From the NCBI GenBank assembly GCA_964626565.1, contig CAZVFX010000013.1, forward strand, positions 1 through 64,000: a stretch of DNA of 64,000 nt. The letters run 5' to 3'. Below are positions 32,593 through 41,784 of the stretch, one piece after another (the stretch's first letter is position 1; each line of letters opens with the position of its first letter). The translations under genes and the position numbers were made by a program. This stretch comes from CAZVFX01 sp964626565 (GTDB taxonomy: Bacteria; Myxococcota_A; UBA9042; CAIXZC01). The notes below the pieces were generated by a model that saw only the letters and a program-made list of their open reading frames with translations, had not been told where the DNA came from and did not search any database.

Positions 32593-33768
32593 GTGACAGC
32601 TAGACTCGCAGCATTCACGGTAGTCGTTGCGATGACCCTTTTCTCCGCTCAGGGTTTTGCCCAGGGTGTGAGGGAAGCGGAAATCGAATTCAATCGCGGC
32701 GAACTGCTGTTGGAAATGAGGGACTACCCTCGGGCCATCTTCGCATTCAAGAAGGCGTATTCCATCGTTCCGGACAACCGCTATCTGGCCAGCCTCGCCA
32801 AAGCGTTCCTGAAGAAGGGAAACAAAGAGAAAGCACTGGTTTACGCCGAACTCTACCTGGAGCGGGAGACCCGGTCTCCACGGCAGAAAGTGATCGACAT
32901 GGCGGCGAAGCTGAGGGAGGAGTTGGCAGACGTTGCCGGTCGGGTCGAGATCCACCTGTTTCCGCCGGGAGGAAAATTGTCGGTTCTGGTGGGGGACGAG
33001 AAGTTGGAAACCACCATTATTGACGACGGACGTGTGGTGCGCTGGCTCCCTCTGGGGGAAGCCACCATCGTGTATGAAAAGGACTCTTTCGGATTGCGCA
33101 AAGTAGACGTCACCGTCACCCGGGGTGAATCCGCAGAGGTTGAACTCCTCCTTGACAAGGCCGAGGGCCAGGGGGAATTGGTGGTCGACAGCAGCGTCCG
33201 TGACTCTACCGTCTACATCGATGGCAAAGAGGTGGGGCGCACGCCGCACACCCAGAAGGTGGAAGCCGGCGATCATGTTGTGCAGGTGTGGGCGGAAAAC
33301 CACCTCGCCTGGACGGGAGTTATTGACGCTCCAGCGCAACGGGCAGTGAACGTGAAGGCCAAACTTACTCCGGCCAAGACCCGGGTAAGCGCCATCCCCA
33401 CGACTCACATGGTGGTTGACGAGAGCGGTGGCTGGAGCATGTCCACGTGGGGTTGGATTACCATGGGGCTGGGGGCCGCGGCGTTGGGCGGCGCGACCTA
33501 CTTCTATTTGCAGGCCCTCGATAAGTATACGCTGGCAGGAGCAGCAGACGGCGAAGAAAGGGACCAGTTGATCGCGGATGGGGGTACTTTGTGGACCCTT
33601 GCCCTTGGCGCAGGGGTTGCCGGAGGAGTGGCCACAGGCGGTGGTCTTCTCATGGTGCTGCTGGACGACAGCGGGGAAGAGGCAGAAGCGGTGCCGTTCG
33701 AATTGCTTACCATATCGCCATCTCCGCGGCAGGGAGGGCTTACCCTCGATGCTGCGTGGACGTTCTGA
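32593..33768 (+). CDS. TPR-PEGA envelope protein
   Basis: A 391-residue exported protein of a layout common in Myxococcota. The signal peptide ends near A-Q-G. Residues about 25-100 contain TPR-like helices (EIEFNRGELLLEMRDYPRAI, then Y-L-A-S-L-A-K-A-F). Residues about 115-190 are a beta-rich segment, and 195-265 a PEGA domain (GELVVDSSVRDSTVYIDG ... KVEAGDHVVQV), a surface-associated beta-sandwich. Two hydrophobic segments follow (about 305-325 and 345-365). The GTG at 32593 has GGGAGGAG about 8 nt upstream and yields a proper signal peptide. A GTG at 32554 is possible but lacks a site. It ends 53 nt before the 1565-residue lipoprotein gene and may share its message. Confidence 0.82.
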   Translation: MTARLAAFTVVVAMTLFSAQGFAQGVREAEIEFNRGELLLEMRDYPRAIFAFKKAYSIVPDNRYLASLAKAFLKKGNKEKALVYAELYLERETRSPRQKVIDMAAKLREELADVAGRVEIHLFPPGGKLSVLVGDEKLETTIIDDGRVVRWLPLGEATIVYEKDSFGLRKVDVTVTRGESAEVELLLDKAEGQGELVVDSSVRDSTVYIDGKEVGRTPHTQKVEAGDHVVQVWAENHLAWTGVIDAPAQRAVNVKAKLTPAKTRVSAIPTTHMVVDESGGWSMSTWGWITMGLGAAALGGATYFYLQALDKYTLAGAADGEERDQLIADGGTLWTLALGAGVAGGVATGGGLLMVLLDDSGEEAEAVPFELLTISPSPRQGGLTLDAAWTF

Positions 33769-33821
33769 AAGAAGGGGCAACCGACATTGGAACCCGTTCA
33801 TGAAGTAACAGGAGCTGGAAC

Positions 33822-36800
33822 ATGCTGAAAAAAACGCTTGTGAGTTTTCACGCACTGATGGTTTGTATGCTGATTCTCGGATGTCCGCCCGCGGTTCCCA
33901 GTGATCCGGAACCGGATACTGGAAACGGTGTCGAGGGCGACGTAGCCGATGGGGCCGACATCGCCGGCTCCGAGCTTGCGACGGATACATTGGAGTGCAA
34001 CGAAGAAGACAGGCCCGCTGCCGCGACAAAGTGCAAGGGGATTGAGAGCGCGGCTGAAGCGGGTGATGAAGTGGACTTCACCGGCGACGAAACCAAGGGC
34101 GTTTGCGCCGGCGTGGACATGTTGAAGTGCGAAGGCGGCGAATGGATTTGCGCGATCGGCAATTTGGAAGAAATCAGCGCAGACTTCGAGCAGAAGGAAA
34201 CGTTGTGCGATGGCTTGGATAATGATTGTGACGGGCAAGTCGACGTGCTGGATGGCGTGAAGGTCGAGGAGATTTGTCCGGACATCGATGCCGAAGACCG
34301 CGTTTGCGATGTTTGCGGCGGGGTGTTCCTGCATGGTGTTTGCGATCTCAACCGTGACAGCGTCCCCATCAGTTGTGTCATCACCGAAGGCGACGAAGGT
34401 GGTGAACCGGTCTACGGAAAAGAGTACCAATGCGATCTCGAGGCGCTTGCCGAAGACCACCGCTATGTAGCGATCGAGCAGCTCCAGTTGCCCTGGAACC
34501 CCGATGCTGAGGAAGAGGACACTGACTACCTGTCCTACTACTGCGATAACAAGGACAACGACTGCGATGGAGAAGTCGACGAGGCGATGGAGTACTACCC
34601 CGATGATTTCGACTTCGAGATGTTGCTGCCTGAGGATTTCACGGACTGTGAGGCCGACGGCGCCGTCTTCCTCGGCGAGTGTGCCTTCTCCGACATCGAA
34701 CACATCGAGGGTGCTCTCAAGTTGGATGATGAGACAGGTTATCTCGATCTCAAGGCGAAGATGGCCTTCAGGTGCGTCGAGGACGACGTTGGATTCATGT
34801 GCAACAAAACGCAGTTGGCCACCTTCGAAAAGGAAATCGAGGCGTCCTGCGACCTTCTTGACAACGACTGTGACGGGGAAGTCGACGAGGAACTCAGCAT
34901 TGAGGACAGCCCCTGCATGAACACGGGAGTGTGCGTGGATAACGACGGAGTCTCCCTTGTCGAGGCCACCTGCGTGGGCGAAGCGGAGGAGCCGTGGAAG
35001 TGCTATCGCTCCGATGAGTTGCTGCTGAACCCCGACTACCAGCTAGTGGACCACGAACTGTGCGCGGGCATGCTGGAAGAGGACCCGGAAGGTTACGCGG
35101 CGTGCGAGGCTGAGGTGTTGTGCGACGGCCTGGACAACGACTGCGACGGGGAGACCGACGAAGGGCTCAGGTACCCGCAATTCGAGGAGGATTGCGAGAA
35201 CGGGGCCGATGATGACGACAACGGCCTCACCGACTGCGAGGAGCCGAACTGCGGCGCGCTCCACCCCTTCTGCGACGACGACAATCCCCCGGTTCCGTTC
35301 TGGGAACCCTGCAAGTACGAGGAAAACGACCTTCCCGTCCATGTTGGCGCATGCGCCCCGGATGATAACGGGGAAACCCGCGTACGGGTAAGTTGTGAGC
35401 CAGATGGCCCGGGCAAGGCGGACTGGCTGTGCGACTACACCCAGCTTACCGAGGAAAAAGAAGGCTACGTGGTGAAAGAGAAATTCGATTCCAGCGCCGA
35501 AACTGCGCAGGAGATGGGCCGGTGGTGCGATGGCGAAGACAACGATTGTGATGGTGAGGTCGATAACGGCATTGAGACCTTCCAGTATTTCACGGCCACC
35601 TCCTGCAGGTTCCTCGGGGAGTGCGCGGAGAATCTTGAAAACGCCAAGTGCGTTGCAGGGAATTGGGATTGCACCTACGGAACCGGCTGGCTTGATTCCG
35701 GCGCGGTGGAGTTCAAGAAGGGAGAGGAGCTGTGTGGGAGCGACAAGCTCGCGGCCAACTGCATTTGGAAGGAGCAGTTCTGCGACGGTCTTGACAACGA
35801 CTGCGACGGTAGTGTCGACGAAGAACTTGACGGCCAGGGCATCGAAAAAGACCTCGCCTGCGGAGAGAAGGTGGGCGTCGGCGTCTGCGCGGAGGATCTG
35901 TTGGATACGCGCTGCGAACTCATCGATGTGGTTCTCGGCACGTACGGGTTCGTGTGCGACATGAGCCAGGTGGCGGATGTGTACGCCGAAATTGAGGATG
36001 AAGACCGCTCCCTTTGTGACGGCATGGACAACGACTGCGACACTCTCATAGACGAGAACATCGCGGCGGTCGGTGGCGACCAGATGGAGCTGTATGCTGT
36101 GCCGTGCAACCATGTCGGGGCGTGCGCCGCGGGCGTGCAGGCGTTCTGCAACAAGGATGAAGCCGACCCCGGTGTATGGACCTGTGACTACGGCGAGGTC
36201 CCCTATCACAGCCAGGAGCAGGGGTACTCGTACGATAGCGGCCAGGGGGGACTGGTGGAGGTTGAGTGCGACGGCGTGGACAACGACTGCGACGGAGAAA
36301 CCGATGAAGGCCTTGACCAGGACCTCGGTGACCTAGCGGGGGCACTGAACCCCAAACTCAAGAGCGGCTGCCCCCTGGAGGGTTACTGCGGCTCGGAGAT
36401 GAAGTGGAGTTGCGAGGTTGTCGACGAAATTCCCAGTTGGGTGTGCGATGCCAGCACCGTGCCGGGTTGGGAGGACGTGGAGGTTTCGTGTGACTCGGTA
36501 GATAACGACTGCGACGGATTTACGGATATGGTCGGTGAATTTCCACTGAATGACATTTCCGAAGACGGCGCGAACTGCAAGACTCTGGGAGTCTGTGGCG
36601 GTGCGGGTGTAACCGCGGCTTGTGTGGAAGGTCAGTACCTTTGCTACTACGACGGAGTCCTTGCCTACGACGGGCCCAAGGAAGCGACGTGCGACGGTAT
36701 GGACAACGACTGCGACGGCTTCACCGACGAAGATCTGGACTGGAAGGAAACCGAAGCCTGCAACACCAAGGGTGCATGTGCCTCACCCGCCCTGACTGCC

Positions 36801-38519
36801 CAGTGTTTCGGGGCGGCAGGCTGGGACTGCTTCTACGAGCTTATCTCGGACTGGGAGGAGATAGAGACTTCGTGCGACGACATAGACAATGACTGCGACG
36901 GCACCACCGACGTGGCCGCGTGCCAGGTTTGTGAGCCGTGCCAGGATGATCCCGACTGCATGACCAACTCCTGCAAACTGACTCCCGACCAGGAGAGCTA
37001 TTGTGCGGTGAGTAATTTCAACTGCGTAATGATAAACTACCAGACCGGCCTGTGCCAGTCGGTGCCCGACGGAACCATGGCCTGTCAGGACGAGTCCAAC
37101 AAGTGCTTGTGTACTGGTCTGGGCACCTGGTACTGCGAGGGCGGCGGCTTCCACTGTGCCGGGGCGACGCCCGTTTGCCACCAGGGTGAGTGCAAGGCGT
37201 GCAAGCCGAATGCCATGAAGTGCGACGGCAATACGAGGGTACAGTGTTCCCCCACCGGGGCTGCGTGGAATCCGTTGAGCGATTGTGCCAGCGGTTTCAT
37301 CTGCCTGGGGCAGGGCCAGTGTGTCAGCAACAACGAGGCCGTGGTTGCTGCCGGGGTGTCGGGCAGTGCTCCTGATGTCTCTCCGGCGGTGGCGGTGCGA
37401 ATGTCCGGAGGCCCGGTTGTTGTCTGGCAGTCGGACAACGTCGCCGGTGGTTACCTTACCGATGTCGCGCTCCGGCGCTACTCCCCGGAGATGATGGCGG
37501 AAGGCAGCGCGATCATGGTGAACAGCTATACCAGCAAACATCAGAAGAACCCGGCCATTGCATCATTCTCCTCGAATCCCGGTGGTTTCGTCGTGGTCTG
37601 GCAGTCTGAGGACCAGGATGGCGACAACTACGGTATCTTCGGGCAGATGTTCAACGAGGACGGCAGCAAGTACGGCGCTGAATTGCAGATTCACACTACC
37701 GCGACCGGGATGCAGGAATTCCCCAAAGTTGCGACCTTCGGTACCGGTGGGTTCATTGTGACGTGGGAGAGCAACAACGGTGAGGACCCGGCCGGCCGCG
37801 GCGTCTATGCCCAGCGGTTTGACGGCCTGGGCCAGGCTGAGGGCCCGGAGTTCCTGGTCAACACCACTACCACCAACGACCAGCGGTGGCCCGATGTCGC
37901 CAACCTGGACGACGAGGGATTCGTTGTCACCTGGACGTCTGTGGGCCAGGATGAGTCGGGGCAGGGCGTCATCTTTGCTCTGTTCGACGAGACCGGTGCG
38001 CAAGTCAGCCAGGAGTACATCGCCAGCTACTACCAGGCGAGTAGTCAGAAACGCGGTGTGGCCGGGGGCTTCTCCGGCTCTCTAAGCGGGCAGTTGATGC
38101 TCGCCTGGGAGTCCTATGGCCAGGACCCGGGTGGCGCCAACGGCGTCTTCATGCTGCCCTACGATGAATTCGGGTTGAAGCAGGAGGTCCAGGACGTTCA
38201 GGTCAACACCGTGGTCACCAATGGAAACCAGAAGGACCCGGAAGTGGCCATCATGGCCGACAATTCAATCGTCGCTGTCTGGGAGACGATGTACCTTGAT
38301 TCCGACAAAGACGCGGTGGCGGGCAAGCTGCTCAATGCCGACGGGTCTCCGGTCACCGAGGACGAGTTCCTGGTCAACCAGACCCAGGAGGGCTCCCAGC
38401 AGAATCCCGACGTTGCCGTGGGCCAGGACCAGAGCTACGTAGTGGTTTGGAACTCGGTGCCGGCCGACAACAACCCCGACATCTACATCCGCATGTTCAA
38501 GGGCGCTCCGTCGCAATAA
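33822..38519 (+). CDS. 1565-residue lipoprotein with eleven MopE-type motifs
   Basis: A giant exported lipoprotein (lipobox LILGC, Cys21). Residues about 125-1030 hold eleven copies of C-D-x-x-D-N-D-C-D-G-x-x-D (for example LCDGLDNDCDGQVD, WCDGEDNDCDGEVD), the putative metal-binding MopE motif. They are spaced about 60-110 residues apart, with Cys-rich stretches between. Residues about 1030-1170 form a dense Cys-rich linker. Residues about 1180-1560 carry seven propeller-like repeats, each ending in F-V-V-x-W-x-S/T, one per expected blade. No enzyme motif is visible. MopE is a secreted copper-binding protein of methanotrophs and this motif also occurs in many uncharacterised surface proteins, so metal binding is plausible but the metal is unknown. 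It follows the TPR-PEGA gene by 53 nt with AGGAG before the ATG. Confidence 0.85.
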   Translation: MLKKTLVSFHALMVCMLILGCPPAVPSDPEPDTGNGVEGDVADGADIAGSELATDTLECNEEDRPAAATKCKGIESAAEAGDEVDFTGDETKGVCAGVDMLKCEGGEWICAIGNLEEISADFEQKETLCDGLDNDCDGQVDVLDGVKVEEICPDIDAEDRVCDVCGGVFLHGVCDLNRDSVPISCVITEGDEGGEPVYGKEYQCDLEALAEDHRYVAIEQLQLPWNPDAEEEDTDYLSYYCDNKDNDCDGEVDEAMEYYPDDFDFEMLLPEDFTDCEADGAVFLGECAFSDIEHIEGALKLDDETGYLDLKAKMAFRCVEDDVGFMCNKTQLATFEKEIEASCDLLDNDCDGEVDEELSIEDSPCMNTGVCVDNDGVSLVEATCVGEAEEPWKCYRSDELLLNPDYQLVDHELCAGMLEEDPEGYAACEAEVLCDGLDNDCDGETDEGLRYPQFEEDCENGADDDDNGLTDCEEPNCGALHPFCDDDNPPVPFWEPCKYEENDLPVHVGACAPDDNGETRVRVSCEPDGPGKADWLCDYTQLTEEKEGYVVKEKFDSSAETAQEMGRWCDGEDNDCDGEVDNGIETFQYFTATSCRFLGECAENLENAKCVAGNWDCTYGTGWLDSGAVEFKKGEELCGSDKLAANCIWKEQFCDGLDNDCDGSVDEELDGQGIEKDLACGEKVGVGVCAEDLLDTRCELIDVVLGTYGFVCDMSQVADVYAEIEDEDRSLCDGMDNDCDTLIDENIAAVGGDQMELYAVPCNHVGACAAGVQAFCNKDEADPGVWTCDYGEVPYHSQEQGYSYDSGQGGLVEVECDGVDNDCDGETDEGLDQDLGDLAGALNPKLKSGCPLEGYCGSEMKWSCEVVDEIPSWVCDASTVPGWEDVEVSCDSVDNDCDGFTDMVGEFPLNDISEDGANCKTLGVCGGAGVTAACVEGQYLCYYDGVLAYDGPKEATCDGMDNDCDGFTDEDLDWKETEACNTKGACASPALTAQCFGAAGWDCFYELISDWEEIETSCDDIDNDCDGTTDVAACQVCEPCQDDPDCMTNSCKLTPDQESYCAVSNFNCVMINYQTGLCQSVPDGTMACQDESNKCLCTGLGTWYCEGGGFHCAGATPVCHQGECKACKPNAMKCDGNTRVQCSPTGAAWNPLSDCASGFICLGQGQCVSNNEAVVAAGVSGSAPDVSPAVAVRMSGGPVVVWQSDNVAGGYLTDVALRRYSPEMMAEGSAIMVNSYTSKHQKNPAIASFSSNPGGFVVVWQSEDQDGDNYGIFGQMFNEDGSKYGAELQIHTTATGMQEFPKVATFGTGGFIVTWESNNGEDPAGRGVYAQRFDGLGQAEGPEFLVNTTTTNDQRWPDVANLDDEGFVVTWTSVGQDESGQGVIFALFDETGAQVSQEYIASYYQASSQKRGVAGGFSGSLSGQLMLAWESYGQDPGGANGVFMLPYDEFGLKQEVQDVQVNTVVTNGNQKDPEVAIMADNSIVAVWETMYLDSDKDAVAGKLLNADGSPVTEDEFLVNQTQEGSQQNPDVAVGQDQSYVVVWNSVPADNNPDIYIRMFKGAPSQ

Positions 38520-38560
38520 GGCCTGCCTGTCCGGTCGGCAATCGACGCGATGGTTGCCGG

Positions 38561-38589
38561 TTGTAATCACTCAATTCCCCTGCTAGAGT
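38561..38589 (+). promoter_or_regulatory. Candidate promoter of argS
   Basis: TTGTAA (38561-38566), a 17 nt spacer and TAGAGT (38584-38589), about 25 nt upstream of the preferred ATG at 38615. It excludes the GTG at 38588. Confidence 0.5.
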
Positions 38590-38614
38590 GTTCGCCTTAG
38601 CGAGGTTTGCGACC

Positions 38615-40459
38615 ATGGAAACGAGAGCACCGGGAATCACCGTTCATGAAATGTGGGAGCGCATTCGCGCCAAAGTTGCCGATGCCCTGGCAAAACTCGG
38701 CATCGAGGAATCGGTAGAGCCGGTTCAGCCCCCTTCCAAGGAATTCGGCCACCTGGGATTCCCGGTCTTCAAGTTCGCCAGAGTTCTGCGCCGCGCCCCC
38801 GACGTCATTGCTAAGGAGGCGGCTGAGTTTATCGAGACCGATGACCTGGTGAGCAAAGTCATTACGCTCAAAGGTTATGTGAATCTCTATCTCAACGAGG
38901 AGACGCTGGGACAGGTGGTGCTGCGGGAGATTCTCGAAAAAGGAGACAGCTTTGCCGCGGCCGGCTTTGCCGGTGAGCGACGCACCCTGGTGGAATATTC
39001 CGCTCCCAACACCAACAAGCCGCTCCATCTGGGGCACATCCGCAACAACTTGCTGGGGTTGTCAATCTGCAAGATCATCTCCTATTTCGGTCACGACGTG
39101 GTGAAGGTCAATCTCATCAACGATCGCGGTGTTCACATCTGCAAGACCATGCTGGCGTATCAGCGCTGGGGCGAAAGTGCAACCCCCGAGAGCACAGGTC
39201 GAAAGGGAGACCACCTGGTGGGCGACCTGTACGTGCGATTCGATCGGGAGTTCAAGCACGAGTACGACCAGTGGAAAGAACGCACCGGCAGTGATCTTGG
39301 CGAGGACGATTTCTTTAACTCCCATTCCGAACTGGGTGGTGAGGTCAGGCGACTCCTGGCCGCATGGGAAGCGGGGGATGAAGAGGTGTTGAGCCTGTGG
39401 CGAAGAATGAATGACTGGGTGCTCGCAGGTTTCAATCAGACCTACTCCCGCATGGGCTGTGAGTTCGACGTCGTTCAGTATGAGAGCGAGACCTACAAGT
39501 TGGGCAAGTCCCTTGTCCAGCAGGGTCTGGAGTCCGGCATTTTCACCCGTCGTGACGATGGGGCCGTGGTGCTGGACCTCGATACCATTGGCGGCGAAGG
39601 TGAAAAAGTGTTGCTGCGCAACGACGGCACCAGCCTCTACATGACCCAGGACATCGGCACCGCCATGACCCGGCTTGACAGCTACACACCTGACCGCCTG
39701 ATCTACGTGGTGGGCGACGAACAGATCTACCACTTCAATCTGCTTTTCAAGATCCTCGACCTGTTGCGCCCCGGCACCGGGGAAAGCTGTCACCACCTGG
39801 CTTATGGAATGGTCAGGCTCCCCGAAGGAAAGATGAAGAGCAGGGAAGGCAAAGTGGTGGACGCCGACGTCTTGATGGATGAGTTGAAGGAGCTTGCCCG
39901 GCAGGAGTTGACGCAGCGGGCCGGCGAAGGCCGTGAGCACCACGAAGGGATGTCCGCCGAGGAGTTGGACATGCGGGCCGAGCGTATCGCACAGGGTGCG
40001 TTGAAATTCTTCATCTTCCGCTTCACGCCGCCTAAGAGCTTCGAATACAACCCCAAGCAATCCATAGATTTCAACGGTCAGACCGGACCCTACTGCATGT
40101 ACACCTACGCCCGCACCCGCTCACTCATTCGCAAGAGCGGCGTTGAGCCTGCTTTCGACTCCGAGTTGGTGCCCTTGCTCACCGAACCCAGCGAAAAGGA
40201 TATGATTCGCATGCTTTTCGATTTTCCCAACGTGGTGGCGCGCAGCGCAGCCGCACTCGACCCCTCCAAGATCTCCGAATACGCATTTCACCTGGCCGCC
40301 TCTTTTGCCCGCATGTTCACCGACCGCAACAACTACCCCATCGTCACCTGCCCGGATGAACAGTTGAGAAAAGCCAGACTCATGCTCGCAGCAGCAGTAG
40401 GCGTCACCGTCCGCGCCGCACTCGGCCTGCTAGGTATCGAAACTCTGGAAGAAATGTAG
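38615..40459 (+). CDS. argS: Arginyl-tRNA synthetase
   Basis: Class I aminoacyl-tRNA synthetase charging tRNA-Arg, 614 residues. The HIGH motif appears as PLHLGHIRNN, preceded by the family block SAPNTNKP. The KMSKS equivalent is GKMKSREGKVV, the variant usual in ArgRS. The C-terminal DALR anticodon-binding domain is recognisable (YTYARTRSLIRKSG, then EYAFHLAASFARMFTDRNNYP). I use the ATG at 38615 with GAGG 9 nt upstream rather than the GTG at 38588. It is monocistronic: the next gene converges from the opposite strand. Confidence 0.97.
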   Translation: METRAPGITVHEMWERIRAKVADALAKLGIEESVEPVQPPSKEFGHLGFPVFKFARVLRRAPDVIAKEAAEFIETDDLVSKVITLKGYVNLYLNEETLGQVVLREILEKGDSFAAAGFAGERRTLVEYSAPNTNKPLHLGHIRNNLLGLSICKIISYFGHDVVKVNLINDRGVHICKTMLAYQRWGESATPESTGRKGDHLVGDLYVRFDREFKHEYDQWKERTGSDLGEDDFFNSHSELGGEVRRLLAAWEAGDEEVLSLWRRMNDWVLAGFNQTYSRMGCEFDVVQYESETYKLGKSLVQQGLESGIFTRRDDGAVVLDLDTIGGEGEKVLLRNDGTSLYMTQDIGTAMTRLDSYTPDRLIYVVGDEQIYHFNLLFKILDLLRPGTGESCHHLAYGMVRLPEGKMKSREGKVVDADVLMDELKELARQELTQRAGEGREHHEGMSAEELDMRAERIAQGALKFFIFRFTPPKSFEYNPKQSIDFNGQTGPYCMYTYARTRSLIRKSGVEPAFDSELVPLLTEPSEKDMIRMLFDFPNVVARSAAALDPSKISEYAFHLAASFARMFTDRNNYPIVTCPDEQLRKARLMLAAAVGVTVRAALGLLGIETLEEM

Positions 40460-40483
40460 CTGTTGCTAAAGCCCCAAGCCCAT

Positions 40484-41686
40484 CTAGACTTTCTTCAGTA
40501 GATGCCCCATGCGGGTCTTCTTGGTTTTCAGGTAGGCGACGTTTTCCGCATCGGGCTCCATCTCGATGGGGGCGCGTTCGACGATCTGCAGGCCGAAGCC
40601 GGTAATGCCGATGATTTTTCGAGGATTGTTGGTCAGCAGTCGGATCTTGCCCAGGCCCAGGTGGGCGAGGATCTGTGCGCCGATACCATAGTCCCTGAGA
40701 TCCGGCTTCAAGCCCAGCGCCTGGTTGGCTTCCACGGTGTCCTTCCCCTCATCCTGGAGATGGTAAGCCTTGATCTTGTTGATCAGGCCGATTCCACGTC
40801 CTTCCTGCCGAAGGTAGAGCACGACACCTCGCCCCTCCGCCTCAATGGCTTCCAGGGCCTTGTCCAGTTGAGGGCCGCAGTCGCACCGCACCGAGTGAAA
40901 CACATCCCCGGTGAGGCACTCGGAGTGCACCCGCACCAGCGTCGGATGTTCCGGATCGATCTCACCCAGGACAAAAGCCGGATGCTGAGTGCCGTCGATG
41001 GTGTTCTCGTAAACCACGATTCTCCAATCGCCACTCGGCCGGGGGATTCGGGCTTCCGCAGCCGGCTTGACGAAGTACTCGCTCTCCAGCCGGTACTTGA
41101 TAAGGTCCGCGATGGTCACCACCTTCAGGTCAAACTGCTGGCCGAACTCCAGGAGCTGGGGCAGTCTGGCCATGGTGCCGTCTTCATTCATAATCTCGCA
41201 AATCACGCCTGCCGGAGTGAGTCCCGCGAGCCGGGCAAGGTCCATGGAACCCTCAGTCTGCCCGCTGCGCACCAGGACGCCGCCCTTCCGGGCCTTGATG
41301 GGGAAGATGTGGCCGGGGGTGACGATGTCGTCCGGGTCGACGCCTTCGCGAATGGCGGTAAGAACGGTGTGAGCCCGATCCGCGGCTGAGATGCCGGTGG
41401 AAACCCCCTCTCTCGCTTCGATGGAGACGGTAAACGCGGTCTGGAACCGGGATTCGTTGCGAGAGGTCATCATGGGAAGGTTGAGCTGTCCAACCTTCTC
41501 CTCAGTCAGGGTGAGGCAGATGAGCCCGCGGCCGTGCCGGGCCATGAAGTTGATCGCTTCCGGCGTCGCAAATTGGGCCGCCATGGCCAGATCCCCTTCG
41601 TTTTCGCGGTCCTCATCATCAACAAGAATGACCATCTTTCCTGCTTTGATGTCCTGGAGAGCTTCCTCGATCGTCGCGATTCGCAT
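40484..41686 (-). CDS. ribBA: Bifunctional DHBP synthase/GTP cyclohydrolase II
   Basis: A 400-residue fusion enzyme for two entry steps of riboflavin biosynthesis. The N-terminal RibB domain (3,4-dihydroxy-2-butanone 4-phosphate synthase) has the acidic DDEDRENEGDL loop and FMARHGRGLICL. The C-terminal RibA domain (GTP cyclohydrolase II) has the zinc ligands in ECLTGDVFHSVRCDCG, the RQEGRGIGL loop and TNNPRKI. Both halves look intact. No other rib genes are nearby and no FMN riboswitch is visible in the short upstream gap. A promoter lies at 41725-41753, with a palindrome over its -10. Confidence 0.97.
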   Translation of the reverse strand: MRIATIEEALQDIKAGKMVILVDDEDRENEGDLAMAAQFATPEAINFMARHGRGLICLTLTEEKVGQLNLPMMTSRNESRFQTAFTVSIEAREGVSTGISAADRAHTVLTAIREGVDPDDIVTPGHIFPIKARKGGVLVRSGQTEGSMDLARLAGLTPAGVICEIMNEDGTMARLPQLLEFGQQFDLKVVTIADLIKYRLESEYFVKPAAEARIPRPSGDWRIVVYENTIDGTQHPAFVLGEIDPEHPTLVRVHSECLTGDVFHSVRCDCGPQLDKALEAIEAEGRGVVLYLRQEGRGIGLINKIKAYHLQDEGKDTVEANQALGLKPDLRDYGIGAQILAHLGLGKIRLLTNNPRKIIGITGFGLQIVERAPIEMEPDAENVAYLKTKKTRMGHLLKKV

Positions 41687-41721
41687 ACTACGTCCTCCAA
41701 CTGCGTTCCCAAAAAACCGAG

Positions 41722-41740
41722 CCTAGTATATGCAACTAGG
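41722..41740. promoter_or_regulatory. Palindrome over the ribBA -10 region
   Basis: CCTAGT (41722-41727) and ACTAGG (41735-41740) form a perfect six-base inverted repeat with a 7 nt loop, overlapping the -10 hexamer at 41725-41730. It could be an operator or an RNA hairpin at the transcript 5' end. Confidence 0.35.
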
Positions 41741-41753
41741 AATGATTTGCCAG
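41725..41753 (-). promoter_or_regulatory. Probable promoter of ribBA
   Basis: On the minus strand CTGGCA (41753-41748), a 17 nt spacer and TATACT (41730-41725), about 39 nt upstream of the ATG. Confidence 0.55.
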
Positions 41754-41784
41754 CGAAAGTATGTGCCCGTTGCGGCACCGTCGA

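Noticed and set aside
38534..38560. CGGCAA/TTGCCG inverted repeat after the 1565-residue gene as a terminator
   Set aside because: The loop is long, no T-run follows, and the right arm runs into the argS promoter.
41687..41784. FMN riboswitch upstream of ribBA
   Set aside because: The gap is too short and the conserved RFN helices are not visible.
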